Source: Nemophila menziesii (Eukaryota; Streptophyta; Magnoliopsida; Boraginales; Hydrophyllaceae). From it: 64,000 nucleotides of DNA. Below the pieces are notes generated by a model. The model did no database searches. It had not been told where the DNA came from and worked only from the letters and a program-made list of their open reading frames with translations. The DNA lies in contig JARWIR010000002.1 of the NCBI GenBank assembly GCA_029959085.1, positions 42,590,233 to 42,654,232 on the forward strand. The letters run 5' to 3'. Positions 12,330-26,100 of this stretch are shown piece after piece. The first letter of the stretch is position 1; the number at the start of each line of letters is the position of its first letter. A program made the position numbers and the translations under genes.

Positions 12330-14517
12330 ACCTTTTGGGCCATATTGTCTATATTTTTTATTTTAAGTTTTGGTATCTTTGGGCCTTATTAGATATATAC
12401 TAATTTTTCTGGCTATGATATACACTTTAGTTATACCAAAATGTAAAGTCCACTACCATTTTATTTGATAGTTTGAAATGAATTGAAATGAACCAGGTAA
12501 AACCTCGAGGATAATGTAAAAATTGACCTATTTAACCACATGTCTTTATTTATAACACGACTCTGACCATACGATCTATTAATTTTATATGAAATTTTTA
12601 AATAACATGGAAATATATGATAATATAAGTAAAAGATCATAATTTTGTCTCAATTTTTACCTTACCTGTTTTATAGTCGGGGAAACACTAAAAATGGAGA
12701 ACTTGTAAAATATTTTGTTTATAGAAGCTTTTTTCTAACAAAAAAACATAAACCACTAGATAATGTACATTGTACATACTACATACAATGTAAGTCTACT
12801 TCTTTTTAATTTCTTCAATCTTTAAGTTCAAATAATTTACACTAATTTTAACAATGATATATATAAAATAATTATTAATATGTATGGCCGATTGGACCTT
12901 AATTAAGAGGGGTTTGCTTACAATAAGATCTAGTATATATAATAACCCACTGGTTTTTCTAAAAATAAGTTCTTGTATATACCAAACCCCATGGTCATAT
13001 CCTTGTATTAATGGATCGAGCGAGTCGAACAGACAATTTTCGCACCTCTAGTAGAAGATATGACCTTTAAAAACTATGGTGCGGTAGATAACATTGTGGT
13101 CAATCGTTTCAGTTATGTCGTAATAGATAATAGGACATGATAGTGATGTATTATGAAACAAGGGAATGAAATAGTCGTATTTAATTTATTTATTTTGAAA
13201 TACATATTTCTTATATGATTTGTATTATCAAATAATTTAAAAAATAGAAACATTTTATAATTGGTTTATGTTATTGAAACGTAAAGACACACTCATTAAT
13301 TTAGGGAATATAAGGGGTTTAGGATTGTCATCTAGCAATCTTAACCAAATATTCAAGCCTTTGATTCAAAAAATTGTATGGCAGTTTTGTGGAAACCCTC
13401 AAAATACCTACAACTCTATCTTTACATAGATCATGCAACCCCTAACTCTAATCTCACTCATACCTCACTTGATCACAAATACTCTAATATCATACAAAAT
13501 TTAATAGTAGAATTTCAACAAAAAAAATAGTAAAAATTGAGTCATGGATGATCATGGGCCTTAGAACCTCTTTCTTCTTCAACTCTTCCCTTTTGGGAGT
13601 TAGGGTTATTAATAACCTTGGTAAAAAAATTGGATAATGTTCTGTTTTTGTGATGTTTATAAGATGTATTTGATGTTAAGTTTATGACATATAATGTGGG
13701 TATGGTGTGTTATGATGTAGAAGACATGGATGTGTAAGAAATTTATGCTTTTTTGTAAAGAATATGTTGTATTTTATATTGATTTATGATGTTTATGGAA
13801 TGAATTTGATGGTGAAAAGATGTTTTTTAAAAATGATTTTAATGATTTAAGGTGGATAAAATATAATGGTGGGTGATTTAATGCAAATGGGTGAAGCTTG
13901 AAAAAGGTTCTTTTTGTTTTGGGGATGGTGGAGAAGAAGAATATGATTGAGAATATAAAGGTTGAATTATTCTTCTTACTTGATTATCCCATTTCCACTA
14001 CCAAATCCTCCCCTAGATGTATTCAATATCTATAAAACCCTATATATGTTGTAATAATACAAGAAATTTAGAATAAACAAATGGGTAATTATAACAAAAA
14101 CAATCCATGTTTATTTACATGAGAAATCCAAAATTCATCATATTAAGCCATAAGTAATAGTTAGGGTTCATACCCAATTGTCAAACTAATATATAGTTCT
14201 TATCATATTGTAAGAAAAGAAAACAAAATAAAGAGAAAATATAACTATATAAAAAATTACACTAATTTAAAAATAATGTGTTGTTATAGCTCTTTCATGC
14301 TTCTCTTACCCTTACCCTTAACATTTCTATCAAAATTATAAGTAATGAGATTAAATATTGAAAAACTAGTGTATATATAGCTCTATAAAACGTGTGGCAT
14401 ATGTTGGGCTTCCGTAAGTGAGTCAAATTATTTTTAATAGATTCATTGTAAATTTGGACACCTTTACGTCTTCACACTTAACAATCTAAGACATATTCAT
14501 TTCTACTACAAAACGAG
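12330..14517. other. Noncoding right part of block copy 1
   Basis: AT-rich DNA upstream of the HD-ZIP promoter and beyond. I find no gene; the overlapping open frames near 14478-14937 are low-complexity and partly lie past the block end. The region is matched by about 31490-33758. Confidence 0.6.
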
Positions 14518-16171
14518 GGGACATATATAGATTTCGTAAATAGAAACACTAGCATATAAGCTCTTGTCGCAACGAAACCAAAAAGCCAAAGCCAAATACT
14601 GTTTAAAATCAACAAAGGATCAATCAATAAATATGAAAAAAAATATGAATAGAAATGAAAACAACAAACCCAACACCATTGAGACTGAAATATCCTTACA
14701 AATACATTTACAACAACATATAGACCCACTATCAACCATATATAAATAAATAATACAAAATGAAAAAACATAATAAGTCAAAGGCATGAATGACCAAAGA
14801 CAAACTCTAAAATATATTAAATGATAATTTTTTATAGATTGTAAATTCTCAATATATCTCGAACACAACACAAATGTCCTATAAAAAATCGACAAATACT
14901 TTGTTTTGAATTTGTCGACCAACAACATCTCCTTCATTCTCTCTCGGACACCACCTTCATTGTTTTCGATCTAAATTTATATGTTTATTTATCAATATCA
15001 TTATTTCTTTATACCTAAAACACATTTTATCTGGAGATGAACAAGTTAAACACAAAAAAAAATCAAAAAAACCAAAAATTGGAAAATTCTATGTTTGAAA
15101 TAATTTAAAAAAATATACTTTGTTTTAATTCGGTTTTCCTATTTAAATCCGAACAAAAAACTCAATTTTTGAACACCAGACCAAAAGGCCAACCAAACTT
15201 TGTGAACTAATATAAACCATAAAATGACTTTGTTTTGTATTGATATATTAGAAAACTCCTTAGCGCTTAATTATCAACATATAAATACATAAATCATCTC
15301 CTTTCTTCAGAGACAAACCTAGTGCGCTGTCGAAACCCACTCATCCATAAAACCAGATCGACAAATAGACTAAGCAATACTTGCTACTTGATATTTTGCA
15401 AGAATCATTAGGTAAATATTTGAATTTTTTTGAAAATACATTTAATCTCTTGAAACTATTTTGTGTATATCATTGAACATCATTTATTTTTAATTATTAT
15501 TTATGTATATGTTGCGTACTTGCTTATTATATGTGGTCCGAACCAAATCTAAATCGAATACTAAACCAAAACAGAGAATGAGATCAGAATGGGAAGTTGA
15601 ACCCAAAACTCGTACAACAAACAAGTAAAAACCCAACCATATTGGTCCAACAACCTAGTTAATATTCTAATTATTTATCTATATATATTATTCAATATTA
15701 CCACGGTTATTATTTTGTACTTTGTAAATTAAATTTTTTCTTGAACATATCAAAAAATAAAATTTACAAAAATTAACAATATACTATGAATCTAGAAGCT
15801 TAGTTGTCATATTATCCAAATAGTGATTAATGAAATATTGATTGTGAATGATTTAATATGTTATATTTATGATTTTTGTTCATAACTTCCTTAATATAAT
15901 TAAAATTTAGAATCTTACCAAAGATAAGATGGTTGTCAACAAAAAAAAGAAATAAGATGATGTTCATGTTATTTTGGTTAAGCATAAACACCACTGATAT
16001 TGTGCTAAGATTTACTTACTAATTTATATTATTTTGTTTAGATTGTTGTCCTATTTTAAGGCAATGTGCATTTTGTAAGATATCTTTCCACATTTCTATT
16101 CACTATCTATCGTAACATGTTCTCTATTAATTAATTAGTTTATCACTGAATTTCTCCATAAGCCACAGGTA
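14518..16171. other. Unique noncoding stretch between the duplicated blocks
   Basis: It starts exactly where similarity between the block copies ends. It is AT-rich, with no recognisable gene or repeat end. The F-box domain of the following pseudogene should lie here if it survives, but I could not find it. Confidence 0.5.
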
Positions 16172-19100
16172 AAATGCTCACAATTTTTTTAACAAGTGTA
16201 TAGTTGCGGGCAATGTGGAAGCATCTTACATTTTTGGCATGGTAAGTATAAAAACTTATATGCAATTAGTCTGATACTTTTTTGTTTTAGGAAAGAATTT
16301 AAATATTCTATTTTAATCTTTGTTTATCAATATATTCAAACATCTATTATAAAATAGACATATCCCTTAATTTCCTTTTTATGAAAAATAAATAAGTATA
16401 TTTATTTAAATGGTGGATTAATGTAGTTATGTATTTTAATAATATGTATAATTTTTTACTCTAACTTTTTATAGTTAATTTTTTTGTAACCTAATTTCTT
16501 CTTTTTCTTTATTTTTTTCTCATCCAAAAACCAACATATTTCCACCTTGAACCAACCCCTACCCCTACACTAGATCTACATGATGTACGCTCTAACATAA
16601 CACTTTGTAACCCAATCATAAGAGATATATCCAAGAACTAATTGTTTTCATCAATGAGTATTAAATACTCTTTAATAAATAATACAAGGGGTAAAGTTTT
16701 TGCTAGTGGTTATATAACTATTTTATTAATCTTTTCCCTCAAATACATTTGCAAAATACCCAAGGTTCCAGATCCACTTCTTCATATCATTAAGTAACAT
16801 ATTTGATGGTTCTTTCTTAAAACAATTAATTGAGTATCATGGCAAGTAAGGTAGAGTTGAGGTGGATAACGAAAAAACTATTTAATATTTTAGATACATG
16901 AAATAAATAAAATATTGTTCGAATTAAATATATTAGAATATTAATTATAAATAATAATTTTGTATTTTCAAAATAAAAAATTTGTTACTATATTTTCTTT
17001 AAACACATTGACATGTCTTTTTTGTCAATACATTGACATTTTCAACTTTTGTTTCAATATTCTATTTTTTGGGTTGTATATTCAGTTTTACAGTCTAAAG
17101 ATAAAAAAATTGAGTACATTTAATAAAAGATGCAACAACAAAGTTACATGCACTCGCAAGTTACTCACTTGGAATTTTCTCTTCCAATGGTAGTTGTACG
17201 TCAGAAATTAGTTTGGAATATGATATCTCGTTATATGAACGATCTATATCTCTAGGCCATGTCGATGCACTTAGAGAGCTAGGCTATTGCATACTTCATG
17301 GATACAATGTGGAACAAAACATTGCAAAAGGAGAGCGCATGATTAGAAAAGAAATTGCATTGGAGTGGGTGATCCAATGTAAACACATATCATCTAATTC
17401 ACTCAAATGGATACCCCCAAGTGAGTGGAGAAAAAGTGAGTGGAGACAATATGAATGTATTTGGAGTGAGGTGTACAAGATATTCTATTATGGTAATCGA
17501 ATTGATTACAGATATGTCGTGCCACCACGTAAGATCCATCCCGCTCATAAGTTCATGAAAGAAAATTTTCCTTTTGTGGTAAGGTTCTAAAAGGGAAGTA
17601 CTTCCCTCAAAATGACTTCTCTGAAGCTAAACCTGTGAGTAACTGCTCTTGGGGGTTTAAAAGCCTCATTGAGGGTAGGAATTTCTTCTTGAAATCATTA
17701 AAGTGGAATGTGGGGAATGGTAAACAAATTAGAATCTGGGAGGATGAGTGGTTACCAAATTATGCTAGTTTAAAAAAACCACAAGGGTGTAGTTTGATTT
17801 TTGTCTCTAAATTAATTCATTCTCATAAACAAGAGTGGAATTTGGAGGTGCTTAATCTTTATTTTACCCCTGAAGTTGCTGCAACCATTGCTAGTACATA
17901 TCTCCCTTCACTCTCTTGTGAAGATAGTCCATTCTGGTCTTTTTCAATGGATCGAGATGTTCATGTGAGGGATATGTACAAGTATTTGTGGAGGACTCAA
18001 CAAGGGGGTGAAAAAATAAACAATAAAAGGAAAGGTGAAACATCCTTCAAACTTCAGTCTAAGGATTGGAATTTGATTTGGAAAATGAAAGTGTTACCTA
18101 AAATTAAAAACTTCATTTGGAAGTGTCGTGGAAATGGATTACCCACAAATGAGAACAGAATGAAAAGGAAATCATGTGATAGCTTTCTATGTCAAATTTG
18201 TGAAACTTAAACTGAAAATGCTGAACATCTTCTGGGCTAAAGTTGTTTGGTTGGCTAGCCCAATTAGCTTTAAAGCTCTGAATGAACCTACTTTCAATAT
18301 CAAGAGATGGATAAATTTCATCAGACTTAGCATGAAGGAGTCTGAACTTATTGAGAAAGGGCTTGGGGGGTTAGCTTTTTTTTATAGCTTGGTTGATTTG
18401 GAAGGGCAGAAATGAATGTATTTTTCGACGAGTTTCTCCTTACCCTTTTAAAACTGTTCAAGAGGCCCTTAAAGCCTATGATGAATACAATCTTGCTAAG
18501 AGATTTAAATCTGAGACAGAAAATAATAACAACTGTAAGAGAGATGAAGGAAACAAAAGCTTTATTCAATAAGCTTTGAATAACTCTAATGTTAATCAAG
18601 TTTGTAATTTTGTTAATCAATTGGATATTAACAGCAAAACAGGTTGGATTCCACTGCTTATTGGAAAATTTAATAATAAATTGTGATGCATAATTTAACA
18701 ATATAACTAATCAAACTACTTTTGCTTGCATTGTTAGGGATTCAAATTGTAAAATGATAGATGGTGTAGCTCAGAGAATGGTGGCTAATTCTGCAATTGA
18801 AGCTGAAGCGAGAGGGATGATTGGAGCTTGTGAACTAGCAGCTAAATTTCCTCCTAGAGCAGTCGAGATTGAGAATGATTGCTGCAATTAGATTAACTAA
18901 ACTCTGAAAGGCAGGAATATTTTTTTGTAATATTAAGGTTTTGTTTAAATGTATTGTTAGATGCAAAGTTTTGTATAAACTTAAAATCTCTTTTGCTAAG
19001 AAGTCAAAAAACGCTAGTGCTGATTGGGTTTCTAAACAAAAGCTCAAGGGCTCTTTGTTTAGTCTTTGAAACCTTGTGCCTCCTCTCCAATTAGCTAGGC

Positions 19101-19460
19101 TTCTCGTTTCTGATTTCCATCCAATAGGGATTGGTTAAGTGTATGTGTAAGTGTTATTGTTTGTTTTTATCTATGCATATTTCGACCAACAAAAAAAGAT
19201 GGTCTTGGACGGGCAACAAATGTGTTGTTATTCGCGTTGTGGTTGGTCTGAGACAAGATTCAATGAATTTCAGTTTGTGTGTGTAGGTTGTGCTATTCCA
19301 TATTAATGTTGTTTTGGTTGTTTGGATCTCGACTGGAAAATGCAACACAAATATGATTGTACGTACACTGTTTGGGAAGATGATGATCATAATGAGGATG
19401 ATTATGATTTTCAAAAAGAAGGATATGACAGATTTAAACCCAACAATTATTACAACCACT
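16172..19460 (+). pseudogene. F-box/Sel1-like/MYND-finger protein pseudogene, split by a LINE
   Basis: Remains of a gene of the plant family that includes Arabidopsis At1g67340 and At5g50450 (N-terminal F-box, Sel1-like repeats, C-terminal MYND zinc finger; putative ubiquitin-ligase adaptors). Exon 1 remnant 16172-16241 reads AHNFF..C.VAGNVEASYIFGM and ends at a good donor, G|GTAAGT. The next exon begins about 17086, shifts frame near 17115-17122, and carries ERSISLGHVDALRELGYC and later HPAHKFM up to about 17575. Then 1.6 kb of LINE intervenes. The finger resumes at 19199 with CGWSETRFNEF and LDWKMQHKYDC, followed by an acidic tail. Defects are a stop just before AHNFF, the frameshift, an in-frame TAA within the finger, and the insertion. 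The F-box was not found. Confident as a family remnant; certainly nonfunctional. Confidence 0.75.
17576..19198 (+). mobile_element. 5'-truncated LINE (non-LTR retrotransposon) fragment
   Basis: Only the last part of a plant LINE reverse-transcriptase ORF is present. It opens with the typical VLKGKYFP and WNVGNGKQIRIWEDEWLP motifs, continues with the zf-RVT region (WNLIWKMKVLPKIKNFIWK, then C..C...ENAEHLL), and ends with an RNase H-like region (CIVRDSN, EAEARGMIGACELA, ENDC, SADWVSKQKLKGS). The frame is open from 17635 to 18210, then broken by a stop and a 4-bp-type shift near 18235, with further stops beyond 18880. A short A-rich tail (about 19189-19198) marks the 3' end. It interrupts the F-box/MYND gene. 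I could not see a convincing target duplication. Confidence 0.75.
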
Positions 19461-19887
19461 ATTTATGAAGAAAATGGTAAAGAGTAAAGAGAAATTTAAA
19501 TGTTGATTATTTTCAAATATAAAATATAAGAATCAAATGAAATTATTTTTAGATATACCTGCAGTATTGTCCTTTAATTTTCTAATGTAAATTTCTTGAT
19601 CAAAAAATAAAAATTAATTTTAAAGGTTATCCTTGACTCATATATTGAATAATTCTATCCTATAATAATATTGTTTTAAATGATCTATATTAAAATACTT
19701 TTTCCAAACAATTAATATCCATATCAAAGAATTTAAATAATTGATCAAAATAAGTACCGTCGTGAATATAAGTATATCTCTAGTAAAAATTTACCAAACT
19801 AAAGTCTTTACCCTTTATAGTATGGTGTTAATGAGGCATTCGGTAAATTATATTTTATTTTTTTAAAATTAATAAAAAATTAGGTAA
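19461..19887. other. Noncoding stretch before block copy 2
   Basis: AT-rich; no gene or repeat seen. It ends at the SINE that opens the second block. The bases immediately left of that SINE do not match the left flanks of the other two SINEs beyond a few bases (AGGTA). Confidence 0.5.
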
Positions 19888-20187
19888 AGGGTTCAAATCC
19901 TGAAGGTGGAAGAAAGTTAAGAAGTTGTTGGCCAGGGCTCTATTGTCTCATACATGAGGTCCAAGGTTCGAATCCCGAAGGTGGAAGAAAGTTAAGAAGG
20001 TTGTTGGTCAGGGCTCTATTTCTCATCCATGAGGTCCAATGTTTGAAACCCTCCCAGAACACCTAGTTCTGACTTTCATGGGGGCATGGTTGTGGAGGCA
20101 CTCATATCCCCTGTGGGATTAGTCGAGTGTAAGCTCGAAACCCACGTATCAAAAAAGAAAACAAAAAAATAAAAAATGAAAAATGTT
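19888..20187 (+). mobile_element. tRNA-derived SINE, copy 2, at the left edge of block copy 2
   Basis: The same SINE as 773-1080, with its repeated heads (B-box-like motif at about 19890 as GGTTCAAATCC and again near 19965) and A-rich tail. The right flank GGAGGTATA (20188-20196) is shared with copy 1, but the left target duplication is missing, as expected if the left side was exchanged at the SINE. Confidence 0.65.
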
Positions 20188-20196
20188 GGAGGTATA

Positions 20197-23100
20197 CGAA
20201 AGGATTAGTTGACTAAAAATAACACCATAATGGTACCTAACATAATACCTTTTGTATTTATTATAGAGATGCATAAACGATTAATAGGCTTAACTAAAAA
20301 TGTTTTAAAAATATGTGTATGACAAACATGCCATATAAGAGTGAAGGTTTTGTGACAATATTAGAGAAGAGTAAGTGAAATAATAAAGAAACATTAGAGG
20401 AATAATTATTGAAAGTAGAGATTAACGTAATGCATGCAAAGATCGAAGTAGTTTGTATTGCTAAATAGGCCGTGTAATCTAAATTTGAGCGTTGTCTAGA
20501 AAATAAAACACCACCATATTTTGTTATTAAAATTCCACTTACTATATATAATTTGTTGAAATTTTACAAGTTAACATACTTATATTATTTATTATATAGA
20601 GGATTATTTTGTGATCTACTAATAATGTGTCTTATATGAACATGTTTGATATTAGGTGTATGCTAAAATATTGAATCCCCTACGAATATTAGTATATTTA
20701 TCTTAAATATTCAAATTATATATATGAATACATAAAAATGAAATCATAATACATATGAGGTATCACATCAAGACCTTTATTTCTTTCGTTTCTTTTGCTT
20801 TGTTTCTATACATGAGGAGGTTAAATGGATGATAATTTGGATTTTCAAGTAAAGATCAACAAAATTTGCACCTCGACCACCATAAAAATCAAAAGGACTA
20901 GCAATTTCTCTTTTTCGATGGTATTAAATTTTTTTACCACCTTTATCCACTTTGATGACCACAAAAAGATTCTAATTCGCTGGACTTTAAAATAAATCAA
21001 AACTCTAATCCAATAGATAATTTGAATTCCATTTACATGTCTAGATTCTGAAACCCAACATCACTACTAGAATGACTAGCTCTAGCAGTTTCTAGTATTG
21101 GTATATAAAACTCGATACAGTAAAAAATATGAATGATCAAAATTGAAGTAAAATAATAGAAAACTTAAAGATAAAGAGTAGCTAACACTTATTTTAAAGA
21201 TACATGTCGGTAGTTCTTTTGTAACGAGTAAAGTGATATACCATTGACATACATATTTGATAATCGTATCGAATAACGTTTAGTGGGTTGATATATTTAA
21301 GTATTAAATACATGTAAACCTTTGACATGAGATCATCTTTCTAGTTTCATGTGTACTTTTTGTGCTTACACACTACACTACTAGTTTTATAAATTACTAC
21401 TCAAACAAATATTAAATAAATCAAAGTATTTTTGTAACAATGCGTGAGTCAAGATAATTTTTATAACATTTTGCTAAATATTTTGAGCACTACGAAGTTG
21501 TAGGATTATAACATATGCATTAAATACTCTACCAATGTGATATAAATAATGAAAAAATGAGTATGTTAGGCCATTCATCAATCGGTGATAATCAACACAT
21601 AACATAATTTATTATCTAATTATATTTGACATTATTAAAATATTTTATGATAATTTCGAGTTATAATGGTAGAGGAAGTACGTGTGTTAATCTTTACCAT
21701 GTTTTTCGTTAAGAGTAACTTGACATTATATGGTTGTTAGATTCCAAATTTATTAGTAATAATTGCTAGCTAGTTAAATCAACGATAACTACCAAAAACC
21801 AAGAGTAATTATGTTATATACCACAAAAGATGAATATTTTTTATGTTGTAAAAAATATTTTAATCGATGGAGTCCTCTAAATATAAGATTGAGGAGCCAA
21901 ATTACATGTATTAATATAATTACAAGGAAAATATATTTCATTATGAAATGTTCCTTATTTTCATGATCCTAATTGATAGGCCTAAAAATATCTTAATCAC
22001 TGGACCACAATACACTTAGACAATAATTGCACCTCACCTACCATTAATAAGCTTGATCCATTATTCAGGGTTAGGACATTCCATGAGCGAAAGTGTAGAA
22101 AAAACTTCCGACTTGGTAAAAAAGGACCCAAACGTCTCTAACTCAATAGAAAGGATTACTGGACTAAATATTTTTGATGGTCTCATTTTTTTTTGTTAGC
22201 ATCAATCATGCAATCAACCCTGCATAAACAATTTCATGCTCAATACCATTAAATAGTTAAATAAAGGGATTCCTTGTAATTAAATGATAATTATTGTATA
22301 GAGAAATGTTCTTTTTAATAAATTTGAAAGTTCTATGATTTAAGATTAATAGAGTTTGATTTTCAAACATGAAGGCCAATATTATTAATTAGGAAACCAA
22401 CAAAAATATTTAAAGAGGGAAAAATAATATATATGAAAAGCTCATCATTACGATTAATAAGCCCTTATCGTTTATTCTTACCAGAAGTTTTTTGAGAAGT
22501 ATCAAGCGACTTTAAAGTACTTTGAGCTTAATTAATGCTATAATTGCATCGTCTTGGGGTTCAATGTCTCCTGACCTTCAAATGCGATATAAATCTTGCA
22601 TAGATTAATCATCATCTTAAGAAAATGTATTGGTAAACATGTAGAGCTATAAGATAACATATATTTAAGAAAATATTCAAGTTCGAAAAAAAGCACAAAG
22701 TTTATGATAGACACATATTCTTAATTTAATTGATATTATGAGTTAAGTTTATAATTTACATGAAGTGTGATCATGATGAGTTACTGAATTTTCTATTCCT
22801 CTTTGAGAATCAAAATTTATTGGTCAATATTATAGGGGCATATGGATTGGCAAGTTTAATTTGAATAAATGTCTACTTGCAAATAAGAAACCTTGGAGAA
22901 AGCATATAAAATAGAGAGAATAGTGTTAATCATAATGATGTTGGATGCTTGTTTTTTGAGAATAAATATTTATAATAGACCAATAAAATATACCATGATA
23001 AATAATATATATAATTTAGGTTAGAATCCATGGATATCTATGTTACATATTAAGTAATAGTAGAATATAAAAAATATAAGCAAATCTTAAAGTTTTCTTA

Positions 23101-26100
23101 CCTTAGTTTTTTGTGAGAGGTACATAATATATTTTTATATACAAAATAACACATAAATTTGATAATTAGAAAAATTGTGTTCGAACTTAGAAGTGGCGAC
23201 TGAGTTGAGAGACGGGGAGAGGGAGAGAGAGAGGGAGAAACTTTTGACACAAACTATTTAGGTTCTATAAATAAAATTAATTACATATATAAATAATTTT
23301 GGGTCTATTTTTGGGATGGAAAATAGACTTAATAATGGAATTAAAAAAGAACATTTGATAGTATATTTTGACTGATCATTTGGGTGATGAGTTCGATAGC
23401 TAGTTAAATTTTATTTTTTAAGTATACATTGGTTGAATTTGTATGTTTTTTTTATTCTCGTCAGGCTTATACTGAAAAGAAGGAAATAAATTTTTACCTT
23501 TCTTACTAATTGTATAAATATGAAAAAAATTATTTAATTATTAATTTTAAATTTAGTGTGCTACAATAGTTGCTCGTTATATGAGTATTTCAAATGAATA
23601 GTTAATGAGAATAAATTTTTCGCTAGTCTATCACATGGAATAAGTTACATAGTACAACAAGTCAAAGGTAGATCATGAGGCTAGAAATATCTCAAGAATC
23701 ATTACAAAAAATTTGAGATAGAATCCACTTTAATTTATTTAATTTATTACAGTTAGGCATACTTTCCTAATAACAAATGGTAATTTTTTTATCGCATATG
23801 TTGTGAAAACAATATATTATACACTGGATAATATAATGCCCATGCAAGTTTCTGGAAAACTTTACAGTGCATATTCCTTATTTCATAATTTTGATTTCTT
23901 TATTTTAAAAACTCGTAATTCTTTTTCTTATTCCGAAGTTAACAAATATAAATATATCATTTCACTTATTATTTACACAACTCATATTCACTTTTCTTCT
24001 TACCTTTTCAATTTTGTCCAACCCTTAGTAAAACCAAACACTCATTCTAAAATAGTATTAGATAATTTTCATAATAAGTAAAAATTTCTTAACAAAGGAT
24101 TTAAATAATTTTCTTTTATAGTAGAGATAAAATAATTGTTATCAAAGAATAGAGGAAGCAATCTACAACTAAATTCTATTGATAAAGACAACAGAACAAT
24201 TAAAATCTATTAGGGTCAATTATTAATCACTTAGGAAAACTAAAAAATGATGTATAACATGGGTGAATTTAGATTCCAACGAAGATTTTTTATTTTCTTG
24301 TTTAGAAACAATAAATATTAATTAAGCTTAATATATGACATTATTGATCTTCTGGTAGTAAACTTTATTAACAACAAACTCCATTATTAGGTACATTCTT
24401 ACTATAAGGTTCAATGATGAGGAGAAGAAGTCAAGAAGACAACAGAAACCCCAAGTCAAAGAAAAATTTGAGTTTAAAACCACTTTGAGAAGTTTAGCAT
24501 TTGGTAGATTAATCTTTGCGCCTTAGTGTTTCAGTGACTACAACTTTTAAGTGAGATATATGGACATGATTTCTTTTGATTTAGAGAGATCCTGAAGTCA
24601 CAGTCCAGAGCTAAGATGAAAAATTTATTTCAATTGCTTCCACCGTGGTTCGCAACAAATTCTTGTTAGTAAAACAGGATGGGTCACTTCTAAACCTAAT
24701 CAAATTCATTATACATTTGCTCAAAAGGAAGGAGAACGCTCAAAACAGAAGGAAGATGAGAAAACAAGGTTTTGTTTACGAACCCATCGGTTCTAATTCA
24801 ACCATTTACAGATTGCCTTTGATATTAAGATTAACTTAGCTTTACTTTGTCTTTTTAAATATTTTTTTTGATCGGTACTTTGTCTTTCAAACATTATTAT
24901 GTCGCTAGTTTTAGTTAGTATTTTTAAAAATTTGTTTTTATTCTTCATTTATGAATTGAACCCTTATTGCTTGAGGATGATACTGTAAGAATTTTAGCTT
25001 ATATTTTTGATTGAGTTATTGCATTTAAGATATTTATTATATTTAATTAAGTTTTGTTTAATTTATTATCCAATTATCTTATGTGTTTAATTTAATTACT
25101 ACATGTGCTCTGGCCAAGTAGTGGGTAGCTATAATTATTAAAGTAACACCTGAATGGAGGTTCATTTACAGGTCTAGGATATAAGCGCCTAGTGTGAGGC
25201 ATTGAACTAAATGATCTTGTCTATTAAGTAGTCAAAGGGTTAGGAATATAACTCATCGGATAGCCAGCTGGTGTGTAAGGTTGAGCTCTAGGTTGACACG
25301 AATGGGGAGATAGAATGTGGGCTAATGTGAATACACCTACTCCCCTTTAGCAATAACGAGATTAATTTGCCGTATAAACTATTTCTAGAAACTCCTCAGG
25401 TAACCATCTCCCATTAGTTTATCCTTTTAAATTTAGTTACTTGTTTATATTTATTCTTATTTTAATTATTATTTCTTTTACTTTATTAGTTGGTAAACAT
25501 TGAAAACCAAATAAAGACTGACCTATTTGAACTATTAACTGATTTGTTATTTGGATCACAAGCTTCACGCAGTTGTACTAGTTTTAACACCATTAGTCTC
25601 ACATATAATCTCTTTATGAAATACGATAACCCTACTTATCATTTTACTTGCCTTTGATCCACGAAGCGTCACCCTAATTACATTATTGTTTTATTATTTA
25701 TCACACACTTGGGACATAGTCCCCCTTATCTTTTCTATAACCACTAAATTCTTATCATTTTGTAACTCAATTATATTGGTGGATCTTTTGTAATCTATTT
25801 ACAAGTGTTTGATTAATTTTTATTTATTTTGCATTAAGAAAAAATAACAATCCAAAAGCTAAGGGGTGTTATTTTATTTGGTAATATTTCGAAAAAATTT
25901 ATATGTTATTCACTAATTATTTTCAGAAAAAGCTTTATTAATGAAAGTTTTAACTTCTTAATGGCAATTATGATATGCAAATAATTTTCTTATATGTTTG
26001 TTTTTCGTATTTTCCTTTAAATTTTAATTAAATTTCTTCAATTATTTTTCATTTTAAATTTATTTAACTCCTTTTATTACGAAAAATATTTTAGTTTAAT

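Larger units (their letters stand above)
773..14517. repeat. Segmental duplication, copy 1 (about 13.7 kb)
   Basis: This block is collinear with 19888-33758. Similarity starts in the SINE and stops abruptly at about 14517 (copy 2: 33758), after which the sequences are unrelated. In a sampled stretch of about 240 bp (2821-3060 against 21921-22160) I count seven mismatches, roughly 3%. Small indels distinguish the copies: copy 1 lacks 23 bp near 9932 and about 57 bp near 10395 that copy 2 has, and copy 2 lacks about 50 bp found near 11045-11095. The block carries the HD-ZIP gene on the minus strand and otherwise AT-rich noncoding DNA. Confidence 0.9.

Noticed and set aside
12155..12343. Small minus-strand protein of 62 codons (and its twin at 31299-31487)
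   Set aside because: The frame overlaps the TATA box and the CT-rich leader of the HD-ZIP gene and has no recognisable domain. An untranslated exon explains the conservation better.
14478..14937. Overlapping open frames on both strands
   Set aside because: Low-complexity, hydrophobic only because of T-runs. They cross the duplication breakpoint, and no family is recognisable.
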